In this document: positions 1 through 9,009 of the stretch, piece by piece
How positions within the stretch are numbered: the stretch's first letter is position 1
How the letters are laid out: every line of letters starts with the position of its first letter
Assembly (NCBI GenBank): GCA_025455865.1
Contig: JALOLS010000025.1
Span: 1 to 59,911 of the forward strand
Source: Thermoleophilia bacterium
GTDB lineage: Bacteria; Actinomycetota; Thermoleophilia; Miltoncostaeales; Miltoncostaeaceae
DNA length: 59,911 nt
Direction of reading: 5' to 3'
The notes under the pieces: generated by a model
Told to the model about the DNA's origin: nothing
The model's database searches: none
What the model saw: only the letters and a program-made list of their open reading frames with translations
Made by a program: the position numbers and the translations under genes

Positions 1-442
1 CCCGACCGCCCTCGGTACGGACCGGACGGCCGGTCTTCTCCCGACTCGCGACGGGCTCGCCGGCTGCCTGGCGCATGAGCACGCTGTCGCCGTACTGGCA
101 CACGCGCACGACCAGCCCTTCGTGCATGTCGAAGACCATCGCGAACGGCACCTGCCAGGACCCGTCCGGCCCGTCGCCGGTGTGGCGGCCGAGCGCGAGA
201 ACCCCCCGCCCGGTGGGCACCAGCTCCTCGGGCACCACCCGCCATCGGGGCCCGGGCCGCGCGGCGGCGGTCGCGAACAGGCCTGCAACCTCGCCGTGGC
301 CCCGGAACGCCCCGCCCCAGGGGGAGCCCGCCGGCTCGGTCCACTCGGTGGCCGGGTCGAGGAGCGCGAGCACGGCCGGCACGTCGCCGTGCGCGAAGGC
401 CTCGAACCCGCCCCGGATGACGCCCACGTCGGCGCTGCCCAT
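1..442 (-). CDS. SnoaL-like (NTF2 fold) protein, 3' end outside window
   Basis: The minus-strand reading frame opens at ATG 442-440 and runs to the window edge without a stop (147 codons). It begins MGSADVGVIRGGFEAF and has the SnoaL/NTF2-like pattern: an N-terminal helix (GGFEAFAHGD), then DPATEWTEP, FRGHGEVAGLF and a beta-rich C-terminal half with VPFAMVFDMHEGLVVRV. The family includes polyketide cyclases, steroid isomerases and many small proteins of unknown substrate, so only the fold is predicted. The domain usually spans about 130 residues, so it is essentially complete here and the missing part is a tail. Confidence 0.75.
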   Translation of the reverse strand, partial: MGSADVGVIRGGFEAFAHGDVPAVLALLDPATEWTEPAGSPWGGAFRGHGEVAGLFATAAARPGPRWRVVPEELVPTGRGVLALGRHTGDGPDGSWQVPFAMVFDMHEGLVVRVCQYGDSVLMRQAAGEPVASREKTGRPVRTEGGR

Positions 443-565
443 CCACCCTCCCTGCGGTCGGCCTGACGGGTCGACCCCACGACCGGGCGGCAGCCGCCGA
501 TACCCGGGAGACCCCGGCCCCGGGACGTTGGGAGCGGCCCCCGGTGGAGGCACGATCGGGGTGAG

Positions 566-1675
566 ATGACCTTCGGCGCCCTGATCCTGAAGAACCTGCT
601 GCGCCACCGCGTGCGGACCCTGCTCACCGCGGTGGGCATCGCCATCGGGATCATGACCGTGATCGCCCTGGGCGCGGTCGCGACCGGCGCACGGCAGGCC
701 GCCGGCGGGATGCTCCAGAGCGGCGGGTCGGACCTCCTGGTCGCCCAGAAGGGCGCGTCGGACCTGACCTTCTCCTCCATGCCCACCCGCCAGGCGGCCC
801 GGCTGGACCGGCGCGGCGACGTCGCCTGGGCGCATCCGGTGCTGCTGGACGTGAGCAAGGTCGGCTCCAACCCGTACTTCGTGGCCTTCGGCATGCGCCT
901 GGCCGACCTGGCCGAGGCCCCGCCGCCGCTGGTGGCCGGGCGCGTCCCCCGGCGGGCCGACCAGGTGCTCCTGGGCGACCGCGGGGCCCGGGACCTGGGG
1001 GTCGGCGTCGGCGGCACGGTGGAGATCCAACGCACCCGGTTCCGGGTGGCCGGGCTGTTCCACGTCGGCACGACCTGGCAGGACGGCGGCGCCTACGTGC
1101 CCCTCGTGAGCCTGCAGCGGGCCGCGCGCAAGCCCGGGGTGGTGACGGGGGCGTACGTGCGGGTGGCCGCGGGCCGCGACGCCGGCGCGGTGGGTGAGGC
1201 GATCGAGGCGGCCGACCCGCAGCTGGTCGCCATCGCCGACGTCGACGACATGGCCGAGGTGGACCAGGGGATCGAGGCCATCGACGGCCTGAACCTGGCC
1301 ATCTCCCTGCTCGCGGTGGGGATCGGCGCCATCGGGGTGATGAACACGATGGTCATGTCGGTGTTCGAGCGCACCCGCGAGATCGGGATCCTGCGCGCCG
1401 TGGGGTGGCGGGGCCGCCGGGTCGTGCGGATGATCGTGGGCGAGAGCATCGCGGTCTGCCTCATCGCCTTCGTGGTCGGCCTGGGCCTGGGCGCCCTGGC
1501 CACCGAGGCGGTGACCCTGGTCCCGGCGATCGGCGCGGTGCTCGAGCCCGCCTACACCGTCGCGGTGATGGTGCGCGCGCTCGTGGTGGCCCTGGTCGTC
1601 GCCCTGGTGGGGGCCGCCTACCCGGCGATCCGGGCGGCGCGCCTGCTGCCGATGGAGGCGCTCCGCCATGAGTGA
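566..1675 (+). CDS. ABC transporter permease, MacB/FtsX type
   Basis: This 369-residue membrane protein has the FtsX/MacB permease layout. One TM helix lies near the N-terminus (about residues 18-40, RHRVRTLLTAVGIAIGI), followed by an extracytoplasmic domain of about 190 residues (MacB-PCD-like). Three more TM helices follow from about residue 240, with the signature FERTREIGILRAVGWR in the cytoplasmic loop. It overlaps the downstream ATPase gene by 8 bp, so the two form one transporter. Such mechanotransmission-type pairs act in peptide, lipoprotein or drug export. The substrate cannot be read from the sequence. Confidence 0.9.
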   Translation: MTFGALILKNLLRHRVRTLLTAVGIAIGIMTVIALGAVATGARQAAGGMLQSGGSDLLVAQKGASDLTFSSMPTRQAARLDRRGDVAWAHPVLLDVSKVGSNPYFVAFGMRLADLAEAPPPLVAGRVPRRADQVLLGDRGARDLGVGVGGTVEIQRTRFRVAGLFHVGTTWQDGGAYVPLVSLQRAARKPGVVTGAYVRVAAGRDAGAVGEAIEAADPQLVAIADVDDMAEVDQGIEAIDGLNLAISLLAVGIGAIGVMNTMVMSVFERTREIGILRAVGWRGRRVVRMIVGESIAVCLIAFVVGLGLGALATEAVTLVPAIGAVLEPAYTVAVMVRALVVALVVALVGAAYPAIRAARLLPMEALRHE

Positions 1676-2381
1676 GATCGCCGTCGAGGTCCGCGGGCTG
1701 GTGAAGTCCTACGAGGGCGGCCGCATCCGGGCGCTCCGCGGCGCCGACCTGAAGGTGGCGCGAGGCGAGTTCGTCGCGCTCATGGGGCCCTCGGGCTGCG
1801 GGAAGTCGACGCTGCTGCACGTCATCGCCGCCCTCGACCGCCCCGACGCCGGCCATGTGCACGTGATGGGGGTCGACACCGACGCCGTCCGCGACCTCTC
1901 CGCCTACCGCGCCCGCACCGTGGGCCTGGTCTTCCAGCTCCACAACCTCCTCCCGGCCCTCACCGCGAGCGAGAACGTGCAGGTGCCGATGTTCGAGACC
2001 GGCACGGGCCGCCGGGAGCGCCGCCGGCGCGCCGACGACCTGCTCGCGCTGGTGGGCCTGGCCGACCGGACGCACAACCGCCCGGGTGAGCTCTCGGGCG
2101 GCGAGCGGCAGCGGGTGGCCATCGCCCGGGCGCTCGCCAACGACCCGCCGGTGCTGCTGGCGGACGAGCCCACCGGGAGCCTCGACTCGAAGGCCGGTGG
2201 CCGGGTGATGGACCTGATCGAGCGCCTGCGCACCGAGCGCGGCCTCACGGTGCTGCTGGTCACGCACGACCCCGGCGTGGCCGCCCGTGCCGACCGCACG
2301 GTCCACATGCTGGACGGCCGCGTGCTCGCCCCCGCCGCGGTCCCGAACGTCCCCCTGGCGCTTCCCGTCATGCCCTCATGA
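1668..2381 (+). CDS. ABC transporter ATP-binding protein, LolD/MacB type
   Basis: A 237-residue ATPase that pairs with the permease overlapping its start. It shows Walker A GPSGCGKST (about residues 40-48), the Q-loop in VFQLHNLLPALTASENV, the ABC signature LSGGERQRVAIARAL, Walker B VLLADEPTGSLDS and the H-loop VTHDP. The LLPALTASENV segment and the length are typical of the LolD/MacB/FtsE-like subgroup rather than of importers. A hairpin directly after the stop suggests that the two-gene operon ends here. Confidence 0.92.
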   Translation: MSEIAVEVRGLVKSYEGGRIRALRGADLKVARGEFVALMGPSGCGKSTLLHVIAALDRPDAGHVHVMGVDTDAVRDLSAYRARTVGLVFQLHNLLPALTASENVQVPMFETGTGRRERRRRADDLLALVGLADRTHNRPGELSGGERQRVAIARALANDPPVLLADEPTGSLDSKAGGRVMDLIERLRTERGLTVLLVTHDPGVAARADRTVHMLDGRVLAPAAVPNVPLALPVMPS

Positions 2382-2388
2382 CGCCCGG

Positions 2389-2412
2389 GCCGGGGGATTC
2401 CTCCCCCCCGGC
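2389..2412 (+). terminator. Terminator-like hairpin after the ABC operon
   Basis: GCCGGGGG (2389-2396) pairs with CCCCCGGC (2405-2412) around an 8-nt loop, starting 8 nt after the ATPase stop codon. There is no U-tract, which is usual in very GC-rich actinobacteria. Confidence 0.5.
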
Positions 2413-2416
2413 TCGG

Positions 2417-2422
2417 TAGGGT
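2417..2422 (+). promoter_or_regulatory. Probable -10 box TAGGGT, leaderless start of the rhodanese gene
   Basis: TAGGGT lies 6 nt before the GTG at 2429 and no Shine-Dalgarno sequence intervenes. Transcription would begin at or next to the start codon. Confidence 0.5.
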
Positions 2423-2428
2423 GGCGCC

Positions 2429-2854
2429 GTGCGCCGCCGCCCCGTCCTCGCCCTTGCCGTCCTCGCCCTCGCCGGCGCCCCCGCCGTGGCCTCACCCGCC
2501 CCCGCGGCCCCGGCGGCCGAGCAGGCCGTCGCGGTGCGCGAGTGGTCGCCCCAGCGGGCGTACGCGGCGTGGCGCGCGGGGCGGATCGCGATCATCGACG
2601 TCCGCGAGCCATCCGAGCACCGCGAGAACCGCGTCCGCGGCGTCCCCCTGATCCCCCTCGCCCAGGTGCCCCGGCGCCTCGGCTCGATCACCCGCGCGAA
2701 ACCGGTGGTCGTTCTCTGCCGCACCGGCCGCCGCGCGCGCGTGGCGGCCGAGTACCTGGCCTCGCGCGGCTACCGCGGCACCGGCATCGTGCAGGGCGGC
2801 ATCGTGGCCTGGGCGGCCGCCGGGCTGCCCTACCAGGGCGTCAGCCCGGCCTGA
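2429..2854 (+). CDS. Exported rhodanese-domain protein (sulfurtransferase)
   Basis: A 141-residue protein with an Ala-rich signal peptide (about residues 1-30) and one rhodanese domain. Visible motifs are IIDVREPSEHRENRVRGVPLIPL and the active-site loop VVVLCRTGRRARVA. Cys97 would carry the persulfide, and the CRTGRR loop matches single-domain thiosulfate/GlpE-like sulfurtransferases. The predicted location is extracytoplasmic, either secreted or anchored by the uncleaved leader. The GTG start at 2429 is preferred because a -10-like box lies 6 nt upstream. The physiological sulfur donor and acceptor are unknown. Confidence 0.85.
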   Translation: MRRRPVLALAVLALAGAPAVASPAPAAPAAEQAVAVREWSPQRAYAAWRAGRIAIIDVREPSEHRENRVRGVPLIPLAQVPRRLGSITRAKPVVVLCRTGRRARVAAEYLASRGYRGTGIVQGGIVAWAAAGLPYQGVSPA

Positions 2855-2857
2855 GCG

Positions 2858-3148
2858 CTACAGGGCGGCCTCCCAGGCCACCAGCACGGCGCCGGCGAGC
2901 ACGTCGTCCTCGGGGTCGCCGCCGCAGGTCGCGATCCACTCCGCGAGGGTCGCCGCGTCCACCTCGGCGGGCTCGGCGTCCGGGTGGCGCTCCCGGAGGG
3001 CGAGGGCGAGGGCCTCGGGGTCCCAGGGCACGTCCGAGTCCGTCGGGAGGGCGTGTCCCGTCGATGGGGGCACGTCCGAGTCCGTCGGGAGGGCGTGTCC
3101 CGTCGATGGGGGCACGTCCGAGTCCGTCGGGAGGGCGTGTCCCGTCAT
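2858..3148 (-). CDS. IscX-like small acidic protein with a repeat-derived N-terminus
   Basis: Residues 42-96 (WDPEALALALRERHPD..., LAEWIATCGGDPEDD, LVAWEAAL) match the IscX/YfhJ pattern: a leading W, a short helix, P..P...V, a conserved L..W and an acidic D-D-P segment ending in W. IscX is an iron-binding regulator of Fe-S assembly of about 65 residues. Here it is preceded by about 41 residues encoded by a 42-bp tandem repeat (14-residue unit HALPTDSDVPPSTG). The ATG at 3148 lies on the edge of that repeat, so the repeat appears to have supplied the start codon. No isc or suf genes are nearby. The IscX call is moderate because the protein is tiny. Confidence 0.6.
   Translation of the reverse strand: MTGHALPTDSDVPPSTGHALPTDSDVPPSTGHALPTDSDVPWDPEALALALRERHPDAEPAEVDAATLAEWIATCGGDPEDDVLAGAVLVAWEAAL
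3027..3146. repeat. Tandem repeat array A, 42-bp unit, about 2.8 copies
   Basis: Copies begin at 3029, 3071 and 3113. The first two are identical and the third is 34 bp long. On the plus strand the unit contains CGAGTCCGTCGGGAG followed by GCGTGTCCCGTCGATGG. CGGGA and TCCCG can pair across a 7-nt loop. At 42 bp the unit is in frame, and it forms the first 40 codons of the IscX-like gene. It is related in sequence to the arrays at 7329-7466 and 57175-57315. Confidence 0.95.
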
Positions 3149-3155
3149 CCCGGGG

Positions 3156-3368
3156 TCAGGGGAGCAGGTTGACCGCGGCGGCGATGGCGAGCACCGCGAT
3201 GACCACCGCGTAGCCGTAGTAGGCGGTCACCAGCAGCCACACCGCCAGCGCCAGCAGCAGCACCGCCAGCACCGCCCAGAAGCCCCGGGGCAGCCCCTCG
3301 GCGCCGAACGCCCAGCCCTGGACGGGCGGTCCGGAGGGACGGCGGCGGCGGGGACGGGCGTCGGCCAC
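3156..3368 (-). CDS. Small two-helix membrane protein, unknown function
   Basis: 70 residues: a basic N-terminus (RPRRRRPSG), then hydrophobic segments at about residues 30-47 and 50-68, probably a hairpin of two TM helices. I recognise no family. The GTG at 3368 has TACGGT 7 nt upstream, a leaderless arrangement. The gene lies 7 bp upstream of the IscX-like gene on the same strand and diverges from hsp20. Confidence 0.6.
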   Translation of the reverse strand: MADARPRRRRPSGPPVQGWAFGAEGLPRGFWAVLAVLLLALAVWLLVTAYYGYAVVIAVLAIAAAVNLLP

Positions 3369-3375
3369 GGCCGGA

Positions 3376-3381
3376 ACCGTA
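3376..3381 (-). promoter_or_regulatory. Probable -10 box TACGGT for the small membrane protein
   Basis: TACGGT, read on the minus strand, is 7 nt upstream of the GTG at 3368. No Shine-Dalgarno sequence intervenes. Confidence 0.5.
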
Positions 3382-3413
3382 GACCAGCAGCCGGCCCGAC
3401 GCGCACCAGGGGT

Positions 3414-3419
3414 TACGAT
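3414..3419 (+). promoter_or_regulatory. Probable -10 box TACGAT for hsp20-lon
   Basis: TACGAT lies 8 nt upstream of the GTG of hsp20 (3428). I see no clear HrcA or HspR operator in the 60-bp divergent spacer. Confidence 0.5.
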
Positions 3420-3427
3420 GAGCCGCG

Positions 3428-3870
3428 GTGTCCGCCGACGACCTCACCCGCGAGCTCCGCCGGATGCAGGACGAGCTGGACGAGCTCTTCGCCGACATGC
3501 GCGGCCGGCCCCCGGGCCGCGGGGCGCCCGCGGTGCGCGCGCAAGCCGACGTGTTCCTGACCGCCGACCCGCCCACGCTGACCGTCCAGCTCGACATCGC
3601 CGGCGTCGACCCGGCCGAGGTGGACGTCCAGCTCGAGGGCGACCTGCTGGTGATCCGGGGCGAGCGCCGGCGGCCACAGGGCGAGCGGCGCGTCTACCGG
3701 CACGCCGAGATCGACTGGGGGCGCTTCGAGCGCCGGCTGCGGCTGGGGGTGCCGGTCGACGTCGCCGCCGCGCGGGCCAGCTACGACCAGGGCATGCTCA
3801 CCGTCGCGCTCCCGCTCACCCCCCCGCGGGGGCCCGCGACGGTGCCCGTGCGGACCCCGGGGCAGTCCTG

Positions 3871-3871
<1 letters not shown>
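3428..3871 (+). CDS. Hsp20/alpha-crystallin small heat-shock protein
   Basis: A 147-residue ATP-independent holdase chaperone. An N-terminal helix (about residues 1-35) is followed by the alpha-crystallin domain, with the signatures LTVQLDIAGVDPAEVDVQLEGDLLVIRGER, the FERRLRLGVPVD strand and the ASYDQGMLTVALPL end motif. The C-terminal VPV may serve as the I/V-X-I/V oligomerisation motif. The stop overlaps the first base of the lon ATG, so chaperone and protease are co-translated, which fits a shared protein-quality-control role. The GTG start is supported by the upstream -10 box. Confidence 0.92.
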
Positions 3872-6300
<2,429 letters not shown>

Positions 6301-6367
6301 CACCCCCGGCACGGGACCGGCACACCCTGCGCGCATCCCGTGGTCCGGCGGGCGGCACCATCGGGTC

Positions 6368-6664
6368 ATGCCCTCCGTCGCCCCGCCCCCCGCCCCGCCC
6401 GCGCCCGCCGCGCCGCCACCCCCCCGCCGCGGCGACGCACTCGGCCACGGCGTCGCCGCGCTCGTGCTGGCGATCGCCGGGCTCTCGCTGGTCCCGGTGC
6501 TCGGATCGGTGCTCGCGGTGGTCTTCGGACCCCTCGGCCTGAGCGCCGCGCGCGACGACCCGTCCGGCCGGGGCCGGGGCCTCGCACTGGCCGGGCTCAT
6601 CCTCGGGGTCGCCGGCTGCGTGACCTGGGCCGGGCTGGCGCTCTGGGCGGCGGCAGGACGATGA
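6368..6664 (+). CDS. DUF4190-type small membrane protein
   Basis: 98 residues: a Pro/Ala-rich cytoplasmic N-terminus (about 1-24), then two TM helices (about 27-55 and 72-96) joined by a short loop containing SAARDDPSGRGRGLALAGL. This matches the DUF4190 pattern (GLxxGIxGL...RGxALAGxILG). Function is unknown. Its stop overlaps the ATG of the next gene by 4 bp. Confidence 0.75.
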   Translation: MPSVAPPPAPPAPAAPPPPRRGDALGHGVAALVLAIAGLSLVPVLGSVLAVVFGPLGLSAARDDPSGRGRGLALAGLILGVAGCVTWAGLALWAAAGR

Positions 6665-7341
6665 GCGCCGGCCCCGCCCGTGAGCACTGGGAGTCGGTGC
6701 ACGGCCGCGGCCGGCCTGAGGAGCGGAGCTGGTTCCAGCCCGGCGGCGAGCCCTCGCTCACCCTCATCCGCGACACGGGCACGGCACCGGACGCGCCGAT
6801 CGCCGACGTCGGGGGCGGCTCGGGCGAGTTCGCGCAGACGCTGCTCGCCGCGGGCTACCTCGACCTGGTGGTGGTCGACCTCGCCCAGTCGGCGCTCGAC
6901 GCGGCGCGCCTCCGCGCGGGGCCGGACGCCGGCCGCATCCGCTGGATCCGGGCCGACGCCCGCACCTGGCGACCCGACCGGCCGCTCGCCGTCTGGCACG
7001 ACCGCGCGGTGCTCCACTTCCTCACCGACCCGGCCGACCGGGCGGCCTACGCGGCCGCGGCCGCCGCGGCGGTGGCCCCGGGCGGGCACCTGGTGGTGGC
7101 GACGTTCGCCCCCGACGGGCCGGAGCGCTGCTCGGGGCTGGCGGTCCACCGCATGGACGCCGCCATGCTCACCGAGGCCTTCGCGCCGGCGTTCCAGCCC
7201 GTCCGGGCCCTCCGGCACGAGCACCTGACCCCCCGGGGGGCGGTGCAGCCCTTCACCTACCTGCTCCTGAGGCGGCTCCCCCGCTCACCGGACACCCCTG
7301 ACCGCCCGCCCCGCGCCCCCGGGGATCCGGCCGCGCCCTGA
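6661..7341 (+). CDS. Class I SAM-dependent methyltransferase
   Basis: 226 residues. Motif I is IADVGGGSGEFAQTLLAAGY (about residues 43-62), motif II VVVDLAQSALDAAR, then IRWIRADARTW (acidic loop) and VAPGGHLVVATFAPDGPERCSGL. It resembles the small thiopurine-methyltransferase/UbiE-like stand-alone enzymes. The motif AVWHDRAVLHFLTDPADRAAYAAA is typical of that group. The substrate cannot be predicted. The ATG at 6661 overlaps the previous stop (ATGA). The C-terminal residues and the stop codon fall at the edge of repeat array B. Confidence 0.85.
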   Translation: MSAGPAREHWESVHGRGRPEERSWFQPGGEPSLTLIRDTGTAPDAPIADVGGGSGEFAQTLLAAGYLDLVVVDLAQSALDAARLRAGPDAGRIRWIRADARTWRPDRPLAVWHDRAVLHFLTDPADRAAYAAAAAAAVAPGGHLVVATFAPDGPERCSGLAVHRMDAAMLTEAFAPAFQPVRALRHEHLTPRGAVQPFTYLLLRRLPRSPDTPDRPPRAPGDPAAP

Positions 7342-7466
7342 CCAACGGGACCCGGCCTCCCGGACCGACTCGGCCGCGCCTCATCAACGGGACACGGCCT
7401 CCCGGACCGACTCGGCCGCGCCCCTCACCAACGGGACACGGCCTCCCGGACCGACTCGGCCGCGCC
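7329..7466. repeat. Tandem repeat array B between convergent genes, about 3 copies
   Basis: The core AACGGGACACGGCCTCCCGG begins at 7344 (one mismatch), 7386 and 7430, giving periods of 42 and 44 bp. A partial tail lies at 7329-7338. The array fills the entire space between the methyltransferase stop (7339-7341) and the pdxH stop (7467-7469). Each copy can fold CGGGA...TCCCG with a 7-nt loop, so it may terminate transcription from both sides. It is homologous to arrays A and C. Confidence 0.95.
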
Positions 7467-8072
7467 CTACGGCGACAGCCGCTCCACCACCCACCCGCCC
7501 CCGGGCGCCGGCGAGTACCGGAAGCGGTCATGCAGGCGGAACGGGTGCGCCTGCCAGAACTCCCAGCGCACGGCGCGCAGGCGGTAGCCGCCCCAGAAGT
7601 CGGGAACGGGAACCTCATCATCGGGGAAGCGCGCCTCGGTCTCCCGCACCCGCCGCTCGAGCGTCTCGCGGTCGGGGATCACCGTGCTCTGGCGCGAGGC
7701 CCAGGCGCCGATCCGGCTGTCGCGCGGGCGGCTGCGGAAGTAGGCGGCCGACTCCTCGCGGCCCACCCGCGCGACCGGTCCCTCCACGCGGATCTGGCGG
7801 CCCATGTCGTCCCAGTAGAAGACCAGCGCCGCGCGCGGGTTGGCGTCGAGGTCGTGCGCCTTGCGGGATGTGTAGTTGGTGTAGAACTCAAGGCCCGCCT
7901 CGCTCGCCCCCCGCAGGAGCACCATGCGCGCCGACGGGGCGCCCGCGGCGTCGGCGGTGGCCAGGGTCATGGCCTCGGGCTCGTGCACGCCGTGATCCCG
8001 GGCGGCGGCGAACCAGGCGGCGAACTGGGCCAGGGGGTCCGGGTCGAGGTCCGCGCGCCGCAGCCGTTCCAT
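7467..8072 (-). CDS. pdxH: Pyridoxamine/pyridoxine 5'-phosphate oxidase
   Basis: A 201-residue FMN enzyme that oxidises PNP/PMP to pyridoxal 5'-phosphate, the last step of the vitamin B6 pathway or salvage. The diagnostic segments are present: RMVLLRG, FYTNYTSRKAHDLDANPRAALVFYW, QIRVEGPVARV, YFRSRPRDSRIGAWASRQSTVI and the C-terminal WEFWQAHPFRLHDRFRY...W.VERLSP. Length is normal. A TAGCCT box lies 6 nt upstream of the ATG, a probable leaderless start. Nothing else of B6 metabolism is nearby. Confidence 0.96.
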   Translation of the reverse strand: MERLRRADLDPDPLAQFAAWFAAARDHGVHEPEAMTLATADAAGAPSARMVLLRGASEAGLEFYTNYTSRKAHDLDANPRAALVFYWDDMGRQIRVEGPVARVGREESAAYFRSRPRDSRIGAWASRQSTVIPDRETLERRVRETEARFPDDEVPVPDFWGGYRLRAVRWEFWQAHPFRLHDRFRYSPAPGGGWVVERLSP

Positions 8073-8078
8073 GAGCGC

Positions 8079-8084
8079 AGGCTA
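8079..8084 (-). promoter_or_regulatory. Probable -10 box TAGCCT for pdxH
   Basis: On the minus strand TAGCCT is followed by 6 nt and then the pdxH ATG (8072). Confidence 0.5.
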
Positions 8085-8136
8085 GGGGAGCGCTGGTACC
8101 GTCGGCGGCCGGAACGGGCGGCTCGGGGAGGGACAG

Positions 8137-8607
8137 ATGGCCATCGAGGTGGGCACCACGGCGCCGGACTTCACGCTGCGCGACCGCACAGAGCAGGAGG
8201 TGACCCTCTCATCGCTCCGCGGGCGGCCGGTGGTCCTCTCCTTCTACCCCGGCGCCTTCACCGGGGTGTGCACCGAGCAGTTCACCCAGGTGCGCGACCG
8301 GGCGGGCGACTTCGGCGCGGCCGGCGCGGTGCTGGTCGGCGTGTCGGTGGACTCCACCGCGGTGCTCGGCGCGTTCGCGCAGGCCGTGGGCCTTCCCGAC
8401 GACGTGCTGCTCCTGGCCGACTTCCACCCCAAGGGCGAGGTCGCCAGGGCCTACGGCGTGTGGCTGGAGGACTGGGGGCACCCCACCCGCGCCACGGTGG
8501 TCATCGACGCCGACGGCGTGGTGCGCCACGTGGACCTGGTCCACCCGCTGGAGGTGCCCGACCAGGACGGCCTGCTGGCCGCCGTGGCGGCCTGCGCGCG
8601 GGGGTAG
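8137..8607 (+). CDS. Peroxiredoxin, AhpC/TSA family (BCP/AhpE-like)
   Basis: A 156-residue thiol peroxidase. The N-terminus VGTTAPDFTLRDRTEQEVTLSSLRGRPVVLSFYPGAFTGVCTEQFTQVRD carries the conserved PxxxT...C motif, with the peroxidatic Cys at residue 45. VGVSVDSTAVLGAFAQ and the late Arg region complete the fold. The only other Cys is near the C-terminus, so the enzyme looks 1-Cys/AhpE-like and would rely on an external thiol such as the thioredoxin encoded at 18325. A Shine-Dalgarno-like GGGAGGG precedes the ATG. Confidence 0.92.
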   Translation: MAIEVGTTAPDFTLRDRTEQEVTLSSLRGRPVVLSFYPGAFTGVCTEQFTQVRDRAGDFGAAGAVLVGVSVDSTAVLGAFAQAVGLPDDVLLLADFHPKGEVARAYGVWLEDWGHPTRATVVIDADGVVRHVDLVHPLEVPDQDGLLAAVAACARG

Positions 8608-8694
8608 CCGGCGCCGTCCGGGGGCGGCCTTCACACGCCCTTCACGCGGGCCTGCTTTCCTCCCGCGACCCGAGTCGTCCCCGAGGGGGTCCCG

Positions 8695-9000
8695 ATGTTC
8701 GTGATGCTCGCCCGCTACAAGGTCCCGGCCGAGGAGGTGGACCGCCATCTGGACGGCCATCGCGCCTGGATCATGAGGCACGTCGAGGCGGGGCGGTTCC
8801 ACGTGACCGGACGGGAGGTGCCGCTGGTCGGGGGCATCATCATCGCGAGCGCGGACTCGGTGGAGGAGCTGCGCGACGCGATCACCGAGGACCCCTTCTA
8901 CACCAGCGGCTCGGCCGAGTACGAGATCCGCGAGTTCGACGTGGTGCGCACCACGCCGGAGCTCGAGGGCCTGAAGGCGCTCAACCGGGCCGCCGGGTAG
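8695..9000 (+). CDS. YciI family protein
   Basis: 101 residues with the YciI fold pattern: FVMLARYKVPAEEVDRHLDGHRAWIMRHVEAGRF, then GGIIIASADSVEELRDAITEDPFYTSGSAEYEIREFDVVR. The conserved R..H and the D-P-F segment are present. YciI proteins are small ferredoxin-like-fold enzymes or regulators, mostly of unknown substrate. GAGGGGG serves as ribosome binding site. It is monocistronic and convergent with rlmN. Confidence 0.85.
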   Translation: MFVMLARYKVPAEEVDRHLDGHRAWIMRHVEAGRFHVTGREVPLVGGIIIASADSVEELRDAITEDPFYTSGSAEYEIREFDVVRTTPELEGLKALNRAAG

Positions 9001-9009
9001 GGCCCGGGC

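Noticed and set aside
3027-3146. CRISPR array
   Set aside because: The copies are directly adjacent with no variable spacers, and no cas genes are present. The same applies to 7329-7466 and 57175-57315.
3418-3870. Possible 151-residue N-terminal extension of Lon
   Set aside because: The extra stretch is the hsp20 coding region read in another frame. ATG 3871 overlaps the hsp20 stop and gives the normal LonA length.
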